Of a stretch of DNA of 64,000 nt, positions 9,016 to 17,787 are shown piece by piece (positions within the stretch are counted from its first letter, which is position 1; each line of letters begins with the position of its first letter). Source of the DNA: DATARH01 sp035570495 (GTDB lineage: Bacteria > Pseudomonadota > Alphaproteobacteria > ATCC43930 > CGMCC-115725); NCBI GenBank assembly GCA_035570495.1, contig DATMLO010000025.1:1-64000 (forward strand). Reading direction: 5' to 3'. Below the pieces are notes generated by a model. That model searched no databases. It was not told the DNA's origin and saw only the letters and a program-made list of their open reading frames with translations. The position numbers and the translations under genes were made by a program.

Positions 9016-9148
9016 CAATCCTAGCTTAGGGCCGCTCGATTAGACCCTCAGCCTGCCCTTACAGTGGCAGATAAACGGTCGCCTCTCGATCGAGCTGTAT
9101 CGGCGAAGGCACCTCGGCGCCCGACACGGGATAGAAGCGTCCGCTAAA

Positions 9149-9340
9149 CTAGCTCAGCACCTCCAACAGGCGCACGGCAGACTTCAGATCTGCCGTGTCG
9201 AAGCCCTCAACGAATTGGTCGAACACCGGTCGCAGAACCGCGCGCGCATTTTCGCGCTGCCCCCGATCAGCCAACAACCTCGCGAGGTCAGTCGCGGTCC
9301 GCAGTTCCCATGCGCGCGCGCCTGACGACGGCGCGCGCAT
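9149..9340 (-). pseudogene. C-terminal remnant of a TPR-type ATPase/adenylate cyclase regulator
   Basis: On the minus strand about 60 codons end with TAG at 9149-9151. The product WELRTATDLARLLADRGQ, then PVFDQFVEGFDTADLKSA, matches the extreme C-terminal TPR-like segment of large AAA-ATPase/guanylate-cyclase-domain proteins common in alphaproteobacteria. Nothing upstream on that strand continues the protein, so only the last few per cent of the gene remains. It sits between the dead nitrilase and P460 copy 2. Confidence 0.55.
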
Positions 9341-9452
9341 GTTGTGCGCGCCATCCCGATTGCCGCCGGAGAGAACGTCTCGACCTTCATGGGACTTCGA
9401 AGGCCTCATGGCGACGGGAGCGGTGGCCTTTGTCCCGGTGAAAGGACATCCC

Positions 9453-9974
9453 ATGAAGCATCTTGCCCTGTTGTCCGCGGCGATGGTGACTGCATGCCTC
9501 ATCGCTTCAATTCCGTTCCGCTTCGGGCGCGCCGATGACGCGGCCGTCCCGATCTTTGGCGTCAAAAGTTTCCCCGGATACCGCGACTGGAGGTTGATCT
9601 CCGTGGCGCACGAGGAGGGCACCCTCAACGATCTGCGGGCCATCCTGGGCAACGATGTCGCGATCAAGGCCTATCGGGACGGGACGTTTCCGTTTCCGGA
9701 CGGCACCGTCATTGCGCGGTTGGCCTGGAGCTATGATCCGTCGGAGGAAAACGACAAGGTCTTCGGCCGTCGCCAATCTTTCGTCGCCGGAACGCCCAAA
9801 GAAGGGGTTCAGTTCATGGTCAAGGACTCGACGAAATATGCCTCGACCGGCGGCTGGGGTTTCGCTCAGTTCAACGACGGCAGACCGATCGACGAGGCGA
9901 CGCTCAAAGCGTGCTTCCCCTGCCACGAGCCCGCGAAAGCGCGCGACTTCATCTTTACGCGCTACGCACCTTGA
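9453..9974 (+). CDS. cytochrome P460 family protein, copy 2
   Basis: A 173-residue protein with an N-terminal export segment (MKHLALLSAAMVTACLIAS) and a P460 domain: FGVKSFPGYRDWRLISV, NDVAIKAYRDGTFPFPDG, VKDSTKYASTGGWGF, and CFPCH at residues 154-158 as the haem attachment site. It is clearly paralogous to the protein at 7664 but shorter in the loops. ATG 9453 is chosen because AAAGGA lies at 9441-9446 and the signal peptide starts there. Haem-dependent redox chemistry in the periplasm is the family expectation; substrate unknown. Confidence 0.8.
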   Translation: MKHLALLSAAMVTACLIASIPFRFGRADDAAVPIFGVKSFPGYRDWRLISVAHEEGTLNDLRAILGNDVAIKAYRDGTFPFPDGTVIARLAWSYDPSEENDKVFGRRQSFVAGTPKEGVQFMVKDSTKYASTGGWGFAQFNDGRPIDEATLKACFPCHEPAKARDFIFTRYAP

Positions 9975-10277
9975 GGGCCGCATTCGCGGAACTCGCAGGA
10001 TGGCGGCCGCGCTGACGGAACCTTGCACAAGGGACGTCGCATAGCGACGGCTCCTGGCACTTAAGTGACGTTCACGACCACCGGCGCACACCGCAGAGTC
10101 GGGGCGCTGGCCGGCATTCCCGCCGACGGGCCAAGAGTCCGGTATGGGGCATAACCGGTCGAACGCCGGGCGCTCGCTCGTAGTCGGCTAAGCGCCGACA
10201 GCGGTCATCGCGTTACGGTAATCGATCCGGCGTGCCAGGAGAGCTAGCAGCCCAAATTGGCAGGCTTCGCCGCCGAG
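9975..10277. other. intergenic stretch with no gene seen
   Basis: About 300 bases between P460 copy 2 and the end of the histidine kinase gene, which converge. Apart from repeat copy B at 10146-10211 I see no coding frame, RNA gene or clear terminator. Confidence 0.5.
10146..10211. repeat. 66-bp dispersed repeat, copy B
   Basis: Begins GGGGCATAACCGGTCGAACG, then GGGCGCTCG and GTCGGCTAAGCGCCGA. Same length and order of blocks as copies A and C. Confidence 0.6.
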
Positions 10278-12761
10278 CTAGCCAGACGGACCGCGCCGAA
10301 TATTCTTCGCTGCTAGACCGTCTCCACTCGCGAGCACCGAACGAAGCTTGGCAGCCAATTCGTGGCGGCGGTACGGCTTGCCGAGGATGGGAAGGTCGGC
10401 GACCAATATCGCGGCGTCCGGCGACACCCCCGCGGAATAACCAGATCCCAGCAGGATCTTGAGTTCCGGGCGCATATGCCGCGCCCGCATGGCGAGATCG
10501 CCCCCGCTGATGCCTTGCGGCATAACCAAATCGGTAAACAGCAGCTCGATCGGCTCGCCAGTTTCAAGGATAGATAGGGCTTCTACCCCGTTCTGTGCTG
10601 TGAGGACGCGATAGCCCAAATCCTCCATCATCGCTGTCACGACTTCGAGAACATCCGGATCGTCCTCGACGAGGAGGACCGTTTCCGAGCCCAGCATCGG
10701 CTCCCCCGCGAGGGAGCTGCGCCGTTCTCGGCCTGCCGCGACACCTGCCGTTTTCGGCAGATAGATCGTTACGCTCGTCCCGACGCCAACGGTGCTTTGA
10801 ATATTAACGTAGCCGCCCGATTGCTCAACGAAACCGTAGACTTGACTGAGGCCTAAGCCGGTTCCCCGGCCAACCTCCTTGGTCGTGTAGAAGGGCTCGA
10901 AAACCCGCTCGATCCGGTCGGGCGCGATGCCCACCCCGGTATCGACCACCGCCACCAAGACATACTGCCCTGGCGCTGCACTCGCGGGCCCGTTGGTACC
11001 ATCGAGTTCAATGTTCCGTACCGAAATCGTAAGCTCGCCACCCGCCGGCATCGCGTCGCGCGCGTTGAACGCGAGGTTGAGGATCGAGTTTTCAAATTGG
11101 GGCGGGTCGATGCGGCACAGCCACAAATCTGGGTCGCAGGTAATCGTGACCTCAATCGCTTCATCCAAGGCACGGCGCAGCAGGCCTTCGTATTCGCCCA
11201 TTGCCTGACCCAGGTGAACGATTTCAGGGCGTAGATCCTGCTGTCGCGCGAAGGCGAGAAGCTGCTGCGCCAGGCGCGCGCCTTGCCACGCGGCGCGCTG
11301 CGCGGTTTCGATCTGACGCCGCGCTGGTGCATTCGCTTCTGCCCATCGCTCGAGCAGATCGAGATTGCCGGTAACCACCGTCAATAGGTTATTGAAGTCA
11401 TGCGCAACACCGCCGGTGAGTTGGCCGACCGCTTCCATCTTCTGCGATTGCCGCAAAGCAGCCTGGGCCTTTTCCCGCTCGGCGATCTCTTCTTCGAGCC
11501 GCCTGGTGCGTTGAGCAACGCGCTCCTCGAGCGTTTCCGCAAGCCGCCGCACGACCTCCTCGGCTTTCTTTCGCTCGGTGATGTCGACCAGCATATTGAC
11601 CGCGCCAATCAGGTTGCCCGAAGAATCGTGCAGCGGCGTTGGGTAGGGGACGAACGTGACCCGGGTGCCATCGGGTCGCTCGGCGATCGCTTCAGACCCT
11701 CGAACGGGTCGGTGTTCCTTCAGGGCGACGGCCATCGGAGATTCATCATGGGGCATGGGCCTGCCATCCGGCCAGAACAGGCGCGAGCAGATGCACCATT
11801 CGTCGGTGCCCAATGCCGGCTGGCGGCCGGCGAATTCAACCGCTGCCTCGTTGTAGAAGGTGACCCGTCCTTTTGCATCGGTCGTGTAGACGGCCGCAGG
11901 CAGTGCATTGATCAATTCCCGGATGCGGCGTTCGCGATCCCGCAATTCATCCTCGGCATGCCGCTGGGCGGTGACGTCCCGCATAGCGAGCAAAAGCATG
12001 TTTCCCGGATTGCCCGGCAGCACAAATCGGCTGGCGCTGAGTAAGACGATCCGACGTCCGATCCCCGGAAAGGCGTGATCTATCTCAAACGGCTCAAACT
12101 CACCCCCCTCCGTCAGCGCCGATTTTAGCAGTTCCTGCAAAGGCGCGCGGTCCAGCGCCCCATTGCCGATCTCGCCGAGCGAAAAGCTTTGCAGGGGTTC
12201 ACGCGACAAGCCGAACATTGTGTAGAAGGCGCGATTCCCCGTCAGGAAACGGAGTTCGCGGTTGATCACGGCAAGCGGATCCGTGACGGTATTGAGGATT
12301 GTCTTGGTGTATTCGCGTTCGTAAACCGCCTGATCGATACTGGCGCGAAATGCGGTCACATTGGCGAAGGTGAGCACGGAGCCGGTGATGCGACCGTCGC
12401 TCTGCACATAGGGCGCGACGCGGAGCAGATACGACTTGTCACGGTCACGAAAGTCATACCGAGATGCAGTCTCCGTGGCGATGGCCTGCGCGCACCGCGC
12501 TTCCAGCTCTCTAAAGCTCCGGAGCAGCGGCATGTCGGCCGGGGACCCTCCGATATCCGACGGCTCGAATCCAAGCAATTCCGCAGCGGCGCGGTTAAAG
12601 CAGGTAACCCTAAACTCCGGCGATACGACGACAATGGGAACATCGACGGCATCGAGGATGCCGATCAAATCGTCGGTGGTCGAACACGCACCTGCGCTAT
12701 GCCGATGGTCCTGGTCGAAATGGATCCAGCCGTCAGAGCGGATCATGGATGGCACTGTCAC
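10278..12761 (-). CDS. hybrid PAS sensor histidine kinase with receiver domain
   Basis: An 827-residue cytoplasmic kinase with no membrane segment. Three PAS regions lie at about 30-150, 150-270 and 285-405, the last followed by a PAC-like LIGAVNMLVDITERKKAEE. A coiled coil leads to HisKA, where GGVAHDFNNLL puts the phospho-accepting His at residue 454. The ATPase domain has NLAFNARDAMP, DTGVGI and GRGTGLGLSQVYGF. A C-terminal receiver domain follows (VLLVEDDPDVLEV) with phospho-Asp at about residue 744 in LLFTDLVMP. GTG 12761 overlaps the TGA of the upstream MEDS gene by GTGA, so the two are translationally coupled. No output domain is present; an orphan regulator elsewhere would be needed. 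Confidence 0.9.
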   Translation of the reverse strand: MTVPSMIRSDGWIHFDQDHRHSAGACSTTDDLIGILDAVDVPIVVVSPEFRVTCFNRAAAELLGFEPSDIGGSPADMPLLRSFRELEARCAQAIATETASRYDFRDRDKSYLLRVAPYVQSDGRITGSVLTFANVTAFRASIDQAVYEREYTKTILNTVTDPLAVINRELRFLTGNRAFYTMFGLSREPLQSFSLGEIGNGALDRAPLQELLKSALTEGGEFEPFEIDHAFPGIGRRIVLLSASRFVLPGNPGNMLLLAMRDVTAQRHAEDELRDRERRIRELINALPAAVYTTDAKGRVTFYNEAAVEFAGRQPALGTDEWCICSRLFWPDGRPMPHDESPMAVALKEHRPVRGSEAIAERPDGTRVTFVPYPTPLHDSSGNLIGAVNMLVDITERKKAEEVVRRLAETLEERVAQRTRRLEEEIAEREKAQAALRQSQKMEAVGQLTGGVAHDFNNLLTVVTGNLDLLERWAEANAPARRQIETAQRAAWQGARLAQQLLAFARQQDLRPEIVHLGQAMGEYEGLLRRALDEAIEVTITCDPDLWLCRIDPPQFENSILNLAFNARDAMPAGGELTISVRNIELDGTNGPASAAPGQYVLVAVVDTGVGIAPDRIERVFEPFYTTKEVGRGTGLGLSQVYGFVEQSGGYVNIQSTVGVGTSVTIYLPKTAGVAAGRERRSSLAGEPMLGSETVLLVEDDPDVLEVVTAMMEDLGYRVLTAQNGVEALSILETGEPIELLFTDLVMPQGISGGDLAMRARHMRPELKILLGSGYSAGVSPDAAILVADLPILGKPYRRHELAAKLRSVLASGDGLAAKNIRRGPSG

Positions 12762-13600
12762 CCGTCCGCGGTTCCGGCGTAAAGGCTTCGGCTTCTTTGC
12801 AGGACCGACTCTGCCACCGCCGGGAGCGTTTGCCGCAACGCCAGTAGCAACGCCTGGGCCGGGGGCATTTTGAACGGCGCCTGATATCGCGTCAGGAGGC
12901 GGTCTTGCAGCACCATCGCCTCGTCCGGTCCGACGGTTTCGCGGAGCGCTTCGGCGACAGCGCTTTCCAGCCGCGCATAGTCCTCAACCGGGATCAAATG
13001 CGAGTGACTGTCCCCGAGCCGTGGCAGCATGTGCGTATGGACATCGCCGTTGAAGTTATCCATTAGGAACGAGCAGAAGACCGCGATGTTTTGCTCCCGG
13101 CTAACACGATCAAACAAGTCCTCCAGATTCATGCTGGCAGCGACGTCCCCCCGCTCCCACAGGACATTCACCATCTCGCCCCACCAGCGCACGTTGCTGA
13201 AACGACCGGCTGAACGGGTCTTCGCGATAATTTCCCCGGCGAGACCAAGGAAAATCGGCCCGTCCGGCATGGTCTGCTGCATGAACCGCGGCAACAGTTC
13301 GTCGGCATCGACGATGTTGAGCTGCCCGCTGTTTTGCGCGCCTTCTATATCGACCCCCTCCGCCTCGAGCCGTGGTCTGAAGGCTTCCCAATGCGCCACG
13401 GTGGGAACAAGAATGACGCCTTCGCCATTTGCCAAGGCCGCTGCCGCGAACCGGCAGACGACCCGATTAAGAAAGTCCTGGTCCTGATACAGATGGACGA
13501 TGTGATCCTGCGGGGCGGCGTGTGCTAGAAGCTGATCCCAAGGCTCCGAATGGAGCCCTAGATCCGGAGCAGCGTGCATGTGCGAGTGCCTATCTTCCAT
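12758..13600 (-). CDS. MEDS-domain sensory protein (DcmR-like)
   Basis: A 280-residue protein starting at ATG 13600 behind GGAGAA, reading MEDRHSHMHAAPDLG. The core HIVHLYQDQDFLNRVVCRF, then NGEGVILVPTVAHWEAF and the later FLMDNFNGDVHTHMLP are characteristic of the MEDS domain, first described in DcmR regulators and found in proteins that sense small molecules. No DNA-binding domain is visible. It is the first gene of a two-gene unit with the hybrid kinase, sharing a 4-base overlap, so it probably supplies or modulates the kinase's input. Ligand unknown. Confidence 0.75.
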   Translation of the reverse strand: MEDRHSHMHAAPDLGLHSEPWDQLLAHAAPQDHIVHLYQDQDFLNRVVCRFAAAALANGEGVILVPTVAHWEAFRPRLEAEGVDIEGAQNSGQLNIVDADELLPRFMQQTMPDGPIFLGLAGEIIAKTRSAGRFSNVRWWGEMVNVLWERGDVAASMNLEDLFDRVSREQNIAVFCSFLMDNFNGDVHTHMLPRLGDSHSHLIPVEDYARLESAVAEALRETVGPDEAMVLQDRLLTRYQAPFKMPPAQALLLALRQTLPAVAESVLQRSRSLYAGTADG

Positions 13601-13877
13601 AAGGCTTCTCCGATGATTTAAATTGGCCCGAAAGAGGCAGAGACATGCCAGCACCCAGGCGAGTTCTCGGCGCGATCGGCGTATTCCGAGAGGAACATGT
13701 CATGTCGGCCCCTGGGGCGATAGCCACAGGGTAGAGTCCAATGCCCCAGCGAAGCCCGATGTCCGCCAAGGGGGGCAAACTTGGCCGTCGGACAGTCGCG
13801 CTGATGAGGTCGCCTTAAGGCCACGAAGCCGCCGTTGGCGCGGGTCGCATAAGCCGCATTATGGGAAAGTCGCGCCC

Positions 13878-14243
13878 TCATTGCTCCGATAGGACACGGG
13901 CTAGTTGGCTAATCGCCTCCTGATGTTTCTCGTTCTCGATCTGCGCGAAATTACGGGAAATTCCGAGCAGCATCCGCTCACGTGGCGTCTCGCGATGTGG
14001 CGTTTTATCGACAAGCCCTTCGAAGAAATACGTGAGTGACGTATTCATCACCCGCGCGATCTCGTATAGCCGGCCCGCCGAGACGCGATTAATACCGCGC
14101 TCGTATTTATGAGCCTGCTGGTACGTGACACCGATCATCTCGGCGAGCTGCTGCTGGCTCCAACCAAGCATGATGCGGCGTTCGCGGATGCGCAGGCCGA
14201 CGTAGTCGTCCGGGCCGCCCGCCGTCTTCCTCGGTTTTGTCAT
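13878..14243 (-). CDS. XRE-family helix-turn-helix regulator
   Basis: A 121-residue DNA-binding protein. The N-terminal XRE domain reads LRIRERRIMLGWSQQQLAEM, then GVTYQQAHKYERGINRVSAG, the classic Cro/C1 helix-turn-helix, followed by LYEIARVMNTSLTYFFEGL. This layout is common in alphaproteobacterial repressors. The C-terminal ~45 residues are charged. ATG 14243 is preferred over the longer frame from 14279 because AGGAAGAGG lies upstream of it. It may regulate neighbouring island genes. No operator could be identified. Confidence 0.8.
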   Translation of the reverse strand: MTKPRKTAGGPDDYVGLRIRERRIMLGWSQQQLAEMIGVTYQQAHKYERGINRVSAGRLYEIARVMNTSLTYFFEGLVDKTPHRETPRERMLLGISRNFAQIENEKHQEAISQLARVLSEQ

Positions 14244-14564
14244 GATTAGGCACCTCTTCCTGTTACACGACGCGACCACTTGGGCGCTTGTGCAGTGTCC
14301 ACAAACGCGCAGAACGACCCGTCATCCCAACCGATGTGCAAAAGCCGACCTTGGCACGGCATGACGAGCCGCACTCACGAGCGTGTGCACTGCACCAAGC
14401 CCGTCGACAGTGGTCAATCCTCCGCAATGGCCGAAAAGGGGAATAGCCGGTCGTTCGCGGGGCGCTCGTTCAAGGTCGGCTGGGCGCCGATTTCGGACAT
14501 TCGTATCGGACGATCGAGTGGCGCCCGAGCGACTTGTACCTCAGGGAGAAGCCTTCAACCCCTT
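14244..14564. other. intergenic stretch upstream of the IS remnant
   Basis: About 320 bases. I see the XRE gene's upstream region, repeat copy C at 14438-14503, and the left target-site copy AACCCCTT at 14557-14564. No credible gene in any frame. Confidence 0.5.
14438..14503. repeat. 66-bp dispersed repeat, copy C
   Basis: Begins GGGGAATAGCCGGTCGTTCG, then GGGGCGCTCGTTC, GGTCGGCTGGGCGCCGA and TTTCGGACATTCG. Aligns without gaps to copies A and B. Confidence 0.6.
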
Positions 14565-14569
14565 GGTAG

Positions 14570-14821
14570 TGTCTCATGCGCCGCTTCACCCGACTCACCA
14601 ACGCTTTCAGCAAGAAGATCGAAAACCACGCGCACATGGTCGCGCTCTATACGCTCTGGTACAACTTCGTGCGCATCCACAAGACGCTGCGGGTAACGCC
14701 AGCGATGGCCGCAGGGGTCGAAACCCGGTTGTGGTCAATGGAAGACGTAGCGAAGCTCTGCGAGCCACAGGCACCAGCAAAGCGTGGCACCTACAAGCCG
14801 CGCGCGCCGAAGGCTGCTTAA
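14570..14821 (+). pseudogene. transposase C-terminal fragment (IS1-family-like)
   Basis: About 80 codons from ATG 14576 to TAA 14819-14821. The product includes MRRFTRLTNAFSKKIENHAH, then WYNFVRIHKTLRVTPAMAAG, the C-terminal catalytic end of DDE transposases annotated as IS1 family in related genomes. The in-frame TAG just upstream (14567-14569) lies inside the element's left inverted repeat, so the N-terminal two thirds are gone. Not functional as an enzyme. Confidence 0.75.
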
Positions 14822-14985
14822 TGCCAAACTTCATCTGGCTTGCCGGCTTGACCCTTGGTTTATTTTTGACCCTTATAGGCTGCGGCTTTTGGCTTTTCCC
14901 CCATCATTATTTGGATGGTCTCGCCTTGTTTTTTGGCGTGCCCGGCATGGTATTGCTGGTCGGCGCTTATCTGGGTCGGCCCTAA
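14821..14985 (+). CDS. small two-helix membrane protein inside the IS remnant
   Basis: A 54-residue ORF whose ATG at 14821 overlaps the transposase stop (TAATG). Two hydrophobic segments, IWLAGLTLGLFLTLIGCGFW and LALFFGVPGMVLLVGAYLG, predict a small inner-membrane protein. I do not recognise it. It lies before the right inverted repeat, so it may be a passenger or a normal second ORF of this element. No signal of a separate ribosome site. Confidence 0.45.
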   Translation: MPNFIWLAGLTLGLFLTLIGCGFWLFPHHYLDGLALFFGVPGMVLLVGAYLGRP

Positions 14986-15187
14986 TTGGCACGCTCAATT
15001 TCAAACTGAGACACTACCAACCCCTTTGACAACCCAGTAGAAGTGTCACGATGATGTTTTGCTCGGCCGGATAGAAGTTTGGCACCGCTGGCGAGCCAGG
15101 ACGGCTCCCATAAACGACAGAATGCCGACCTAATCGCCCAGAGGGAAATCAACCCTTAGATCGGTGAGGCAAGCGAACGGAGGCGAC

Positions 15188-16387
15188 ATGTTCGATGCGA
15201 TCGTGGTGGGAGCGCGCTGCGGCGGTTCGCCGACGGCGATGCTTTTAGCGCGACATGGTTATCGGGTGCTGCTGGTCGACCGAGCAAGCTTCCCCAGCGA
15301 TACCATCTCCACGCACTGGATCTGGCCGCCGGGGATCGCATGCCTGAAGCGCTGGGGGCTGCTCGATCGCGTTTTTGCGACAAATTGTCCGCCGATCCGT
15401 ACCATGGGTTTGGACCTAGGCGACTTCCAACTGATCGGCGACCTACCGCCGATCGACGGGGTGGCGGAAATGTGCGTGCCGCGCCGAACGGTGCTCGACA
15501 AGCTGCTGCTCGACGCCGCGGCAGAAGCCGGTGCGGAGGTCAGGGAAGGCTTCTCGGTGACTGGCCTGACCTCGTCCGACGGCCGGGTGACCGGCATCCG
15601 CGGTCACCGGCGGGGCGGACCGGAAGTCGAGGAACAAGCGCGGATCGTGATCGGCGCAGACGGGCGAAATTCGCTGGTCGCCAAGACGGTCGGCGCCGAC
15701 GAATACAACGTCCGACCGCCGCTCAGCTGCGGCTATTACGCCTATTGGAGCGATGTACCGTCACACTTGCCGGCGGTGCATCCGCGCCCGAGACGGACGA
15801 TCATCAGTTTTCCGACCAACGACGGGTTGACGATCACCTACGTTGCGTGTCCGCGCGACGAGTTCCGGGCGATCCGCTCCGACCTCGACCGGCATATTGC
15901 CAACGGTATCGCGATGGTTGCCGATCTTGCGGAGCCATTCAGCCACGCAAGACGGGTCGAGCAGGTCAAAGGGTTGGGCACCATTCCGAACTTCTTTCGC
16001 AAGCCCCGCGGGGAGGGCTGGGCGCTGGTCGGCGACGCGGGCTATCACAAGGACCCGATCCTCGCACAGGGAATTTCGGATGCGTTCCGCTCGGCACAAT
16101 GGCTCGCCGACGCGGTTCATGCTGGTCTTTCAGGCTCGCGGCCGCTGAGCGAAGCGCTTGCGGCGTACCAACGCGTCCGCGATGAACATTTGGCACCGAT
16201 GTACGATTTCAACTGCGGCCAGGCGAGCCTGCAGCCTCCGCCACCCGAGATGTTGGCGCTCTTCGGCGCACTGCGCTCCAACCCGGTCGAGAGAAACCGC
16301 TTTTTCGGGACGCTCGGCGGCACGGTCTCGATTCCGGAGTATTACGCGCCAGAGAATTTGCGGCGGATCGTTGGAACAGCACTTTAG
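15188..16387 (+). CDS. FAD-dependent oxidoreductase (geranylgeranyl-reductase / PHBH-fold type)
   Basis: A 399-residue flavoprotein. The N-terminal Rossmann motif MFDAIVVGARCGGSPTAMLL binds the ADP part of FAD. LLVDRASFPSDTISTHW follows, as in geranylgeranyl-reductase-like and tryptophan-halogenase-like oxidoreductases. RIVIGADGRNSLVAKTV is in the middle, and WALVGDAGYHKDPILAQGIS is the second FAD motif (GD). The C-terminal part probably forms the substrate pocket. GGAGGCG lies before ATG 15188; the in-frame extension upstream lacks such a site. Members hydroxylate or reduce hydrophobic substrates with NAD(P)H. The adjacent transporter and regulator hint at a catabolic role. Confidence 0.8.
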   Translation: MFDAIVVGARCGGSPTAMLLARHGYRVLLVDRASFPSDTISTHWIWPPGIACLKRWGLLDRVFATNCPPIRTMGLDLGDFQLIGDLPPIDGVAEMCVPRRTVLDKLLLDAAAEAGAEVREGFSVTGLTSSDGRVTGIRGHRRGGPEVEEQARIVIGADGRNSLVAKTVGADEYNVRPPLSCGYYAYWSDVPSHLPAVHPRPRRTIISFPTNDGLTITYVACPRDEFRAIRSDLDRHIANGIAMVADLAEPFSHARRVEQVKGLGTIPNFFRKPRGEGWALVGDAGYHKDPILAQGISDAFRSAQWLADAVHAGLSGSRPLSEALAAYQRVRDEHLAPMYDFNCGQASLQPPPPEMLALFGALRSNPVERNRFFGTLGGTVSIPEYYAPENLRRIVGTAL

Positions 16388-16454
16388 CGGTGCGAGCTAA
16401 ACGCCGAGTAAGGCAACCATAGAGACGTAACTGGTGTCCGGGAAGGTCCGGAAC

Positions 16455-16520
16455 GGGGCAACTTCAGCCGAATGGCGCTCGTTGGCCAGCCGGCCGTTCA
16501 GCGCCGATTTCCGCCGTTCG
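16455..16520. repeat. 66-bp dispersed repeat, copy D (diverged)
   Basis: Begins GGGGCAACTTCAGCCGAA and ends CAGCGCCGATTTCCGCCGTTCG at the same length of 66 bases. The ends match copies A-C well, and the middle needs gaps. It lies between the FAD oxidoreductase and LysR genes. Confidence 0.45.
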
Positions 16521-16629
16521 GCGGACCGCGCCGGAACCGCCGAGTTCGACCCAAAGCGGTATTCGATCCATGGGACGGATTGGCAGACTGCTGCAATCAG
16601 CGGAAGTGTCTCGGCGTGATCCGATCACT

Positions 16630-17697
16630 TTACGGCGCAGACGAAGTCGTCTGTCTGTTGGGGCACGAAGCGTCGCGCATTTTCTGGCGGGCATCCTTCA
16701 GCGGCTTTGCAAAGGTGTGCAATTCAGCGATGAAAAGTCTGGCGATTGCATTTGGCGTCCGATTTTTCAGGGTGATGATCTCTGTCGGTGGCGCCTTCAT
16801 AGATAACTTGACTGGCAATATTTTGACGCGCAGCCACCCGGCACCGAAATGCAATGCCGAGCCTGGCAGGAAGGTGAGAAATCGCCCCATTTCGACCAAG
16901 CGCGTGCGGACCGCCATGGAATCGGAAACAACCTGCGCCGTCGGTAGCGTTAGACCAGCAGAACGGAAACCATCGGCGATCAGCGCACTGGCGACATTGT
17001 CTAATTCTGGCAGGGCCCAGGGTTCGCCCAGCAAGTCCTTGAGATCGATTTTGCGACGACGCGATAATGGATTATTGGGTCCAGCAATCACCAATAGAGG
17101 TTCATCGAACAAGGCTTCCGATTCCAAGTCCTCGATGTAAATCGCGCTCGATGTTCGCAAAATCGCGAGATCAAGCCGACGCTCACGCAGCATACTACAC
17201 AAGGTTGGAGGGTCGGCTTCGGTAACGTGGAATTCAATCCGCGGATATAGGTCAGCGAGGCGCGCGATTACGGCAGGGATGAGCCCGTCGATGAACGGCC
17301 CAGCGCCGCCAATTCGCAATTCTCCCACCGTCGGATCTGAGAGGAATGCGATCTCTTGCATTCCCTGACGGAGATCGTCGAATACTGCGGTACCGCAATT
17401 AAGCAATGCGCGGCCATAGACAGTTGCATCGACACCTTTCGCGGTCCGATCAAGCAGGCGGACGCCGAGCGCCAGCTCCAGGTCAGCGATTGTCTTCGAC
17501 ACGACGGGTTGAGAGATGGCCAGCCGCTTCGCCGCGCGCCCCATGCTTCCAGACTCGACCACCGCAAGCAGGATATGCAGGTCGCGCAATTTGATGCGGC
17601 GTTCGACGCCGTCGGTCCACTGTATGGTATTTCCCCATAGCTGAACGGCTATGGGTCTATCGGATATTGGAACTACCCGCAATTGCTTGCCCACCAT
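16630..17697 (-). CDS. LysR-family transcriptional regulator
   Basis: A LysR-type regulator. The winged helix-turn-helix reads LRDLHILLAVVESGSMGRAA, then KRLAISQPVVSKTIADLELA. The effector-binding domain follows from about residue 115 (TVGELRIGGAGPFIDGLIPA). It is divergent from the MFS gene at 17788, the classic LysR arrangement, so it probably controls that transporter. The start is uncertain: ATG 17697 gives a ~36-residue lead before the HTH, GTG 17745 an even longer one, and no closer canonical start exists. The shared control region is 17698-17787. Confidence 0.8.
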   Translation of the reverse strand: MVGKQLRVVPISDRPIAVQLWGNTIQWTDGVERRIKLRDLHILLAVVESGSMGRAAKRLAISQPVVSKTIADLELALGVRLLDRTAKGVDATVYGRALLNCGTAVFDDLRQGMQEIAFLSDPTVGELRIGGAGPFIDGLIPAVIARLADLYPRIEFHVTEADPPTLCSMLRERRLDLAILRTSSAIYIEDLESEALFDEPLLVIAGPNNPLSRRRKIDLKDLLGEPWALPELDNVASALIADGFRSAGLTLPTAQVVSDSMAVRTRLVEMGRFLTFLPGSALHFGAGWLRVKILPVKLSMKAPPTEIITLKNRTPNAIARLFIAELHTFAKPLKDARQKMRDASCPNRQTTSSAP

Positions 17698-17787
17698 AAA
17701 CTTGTACGAGTGGTAGACTGAAGGCGCCCCTCCCCTGGCGATCACCTCCCTGTATGAGAGGCGACGACGAACGAGGAGCTCGAATCA

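Larger units (their letters stand above)
14565..15018 (+). mobile_element. IS remnant with intact inverted ends and 8-bp target duplication (IS1-family-like)
   Basis: A 454-base element. Its ends are perfect 12-base inverted repeats: GGTAGTGTCTCA at 14565-14576 and TGAGACACTACC at 15007-15018. AACCCCTT flanks both sides (14557-14564 and 15019-15026), as expected for an 8-base target duplication. Inside are only the last part of a transposase and a small membrane ORF, so the 5' part of the transposase has been deleted right up to the left end. An 8-base duplication and the transposase tail fit the IS1 family as seen in alphaproteobacteria. It cannot transpose by itself, but could be moved in trans if a full copy exists. 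Confidence 0.75.
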
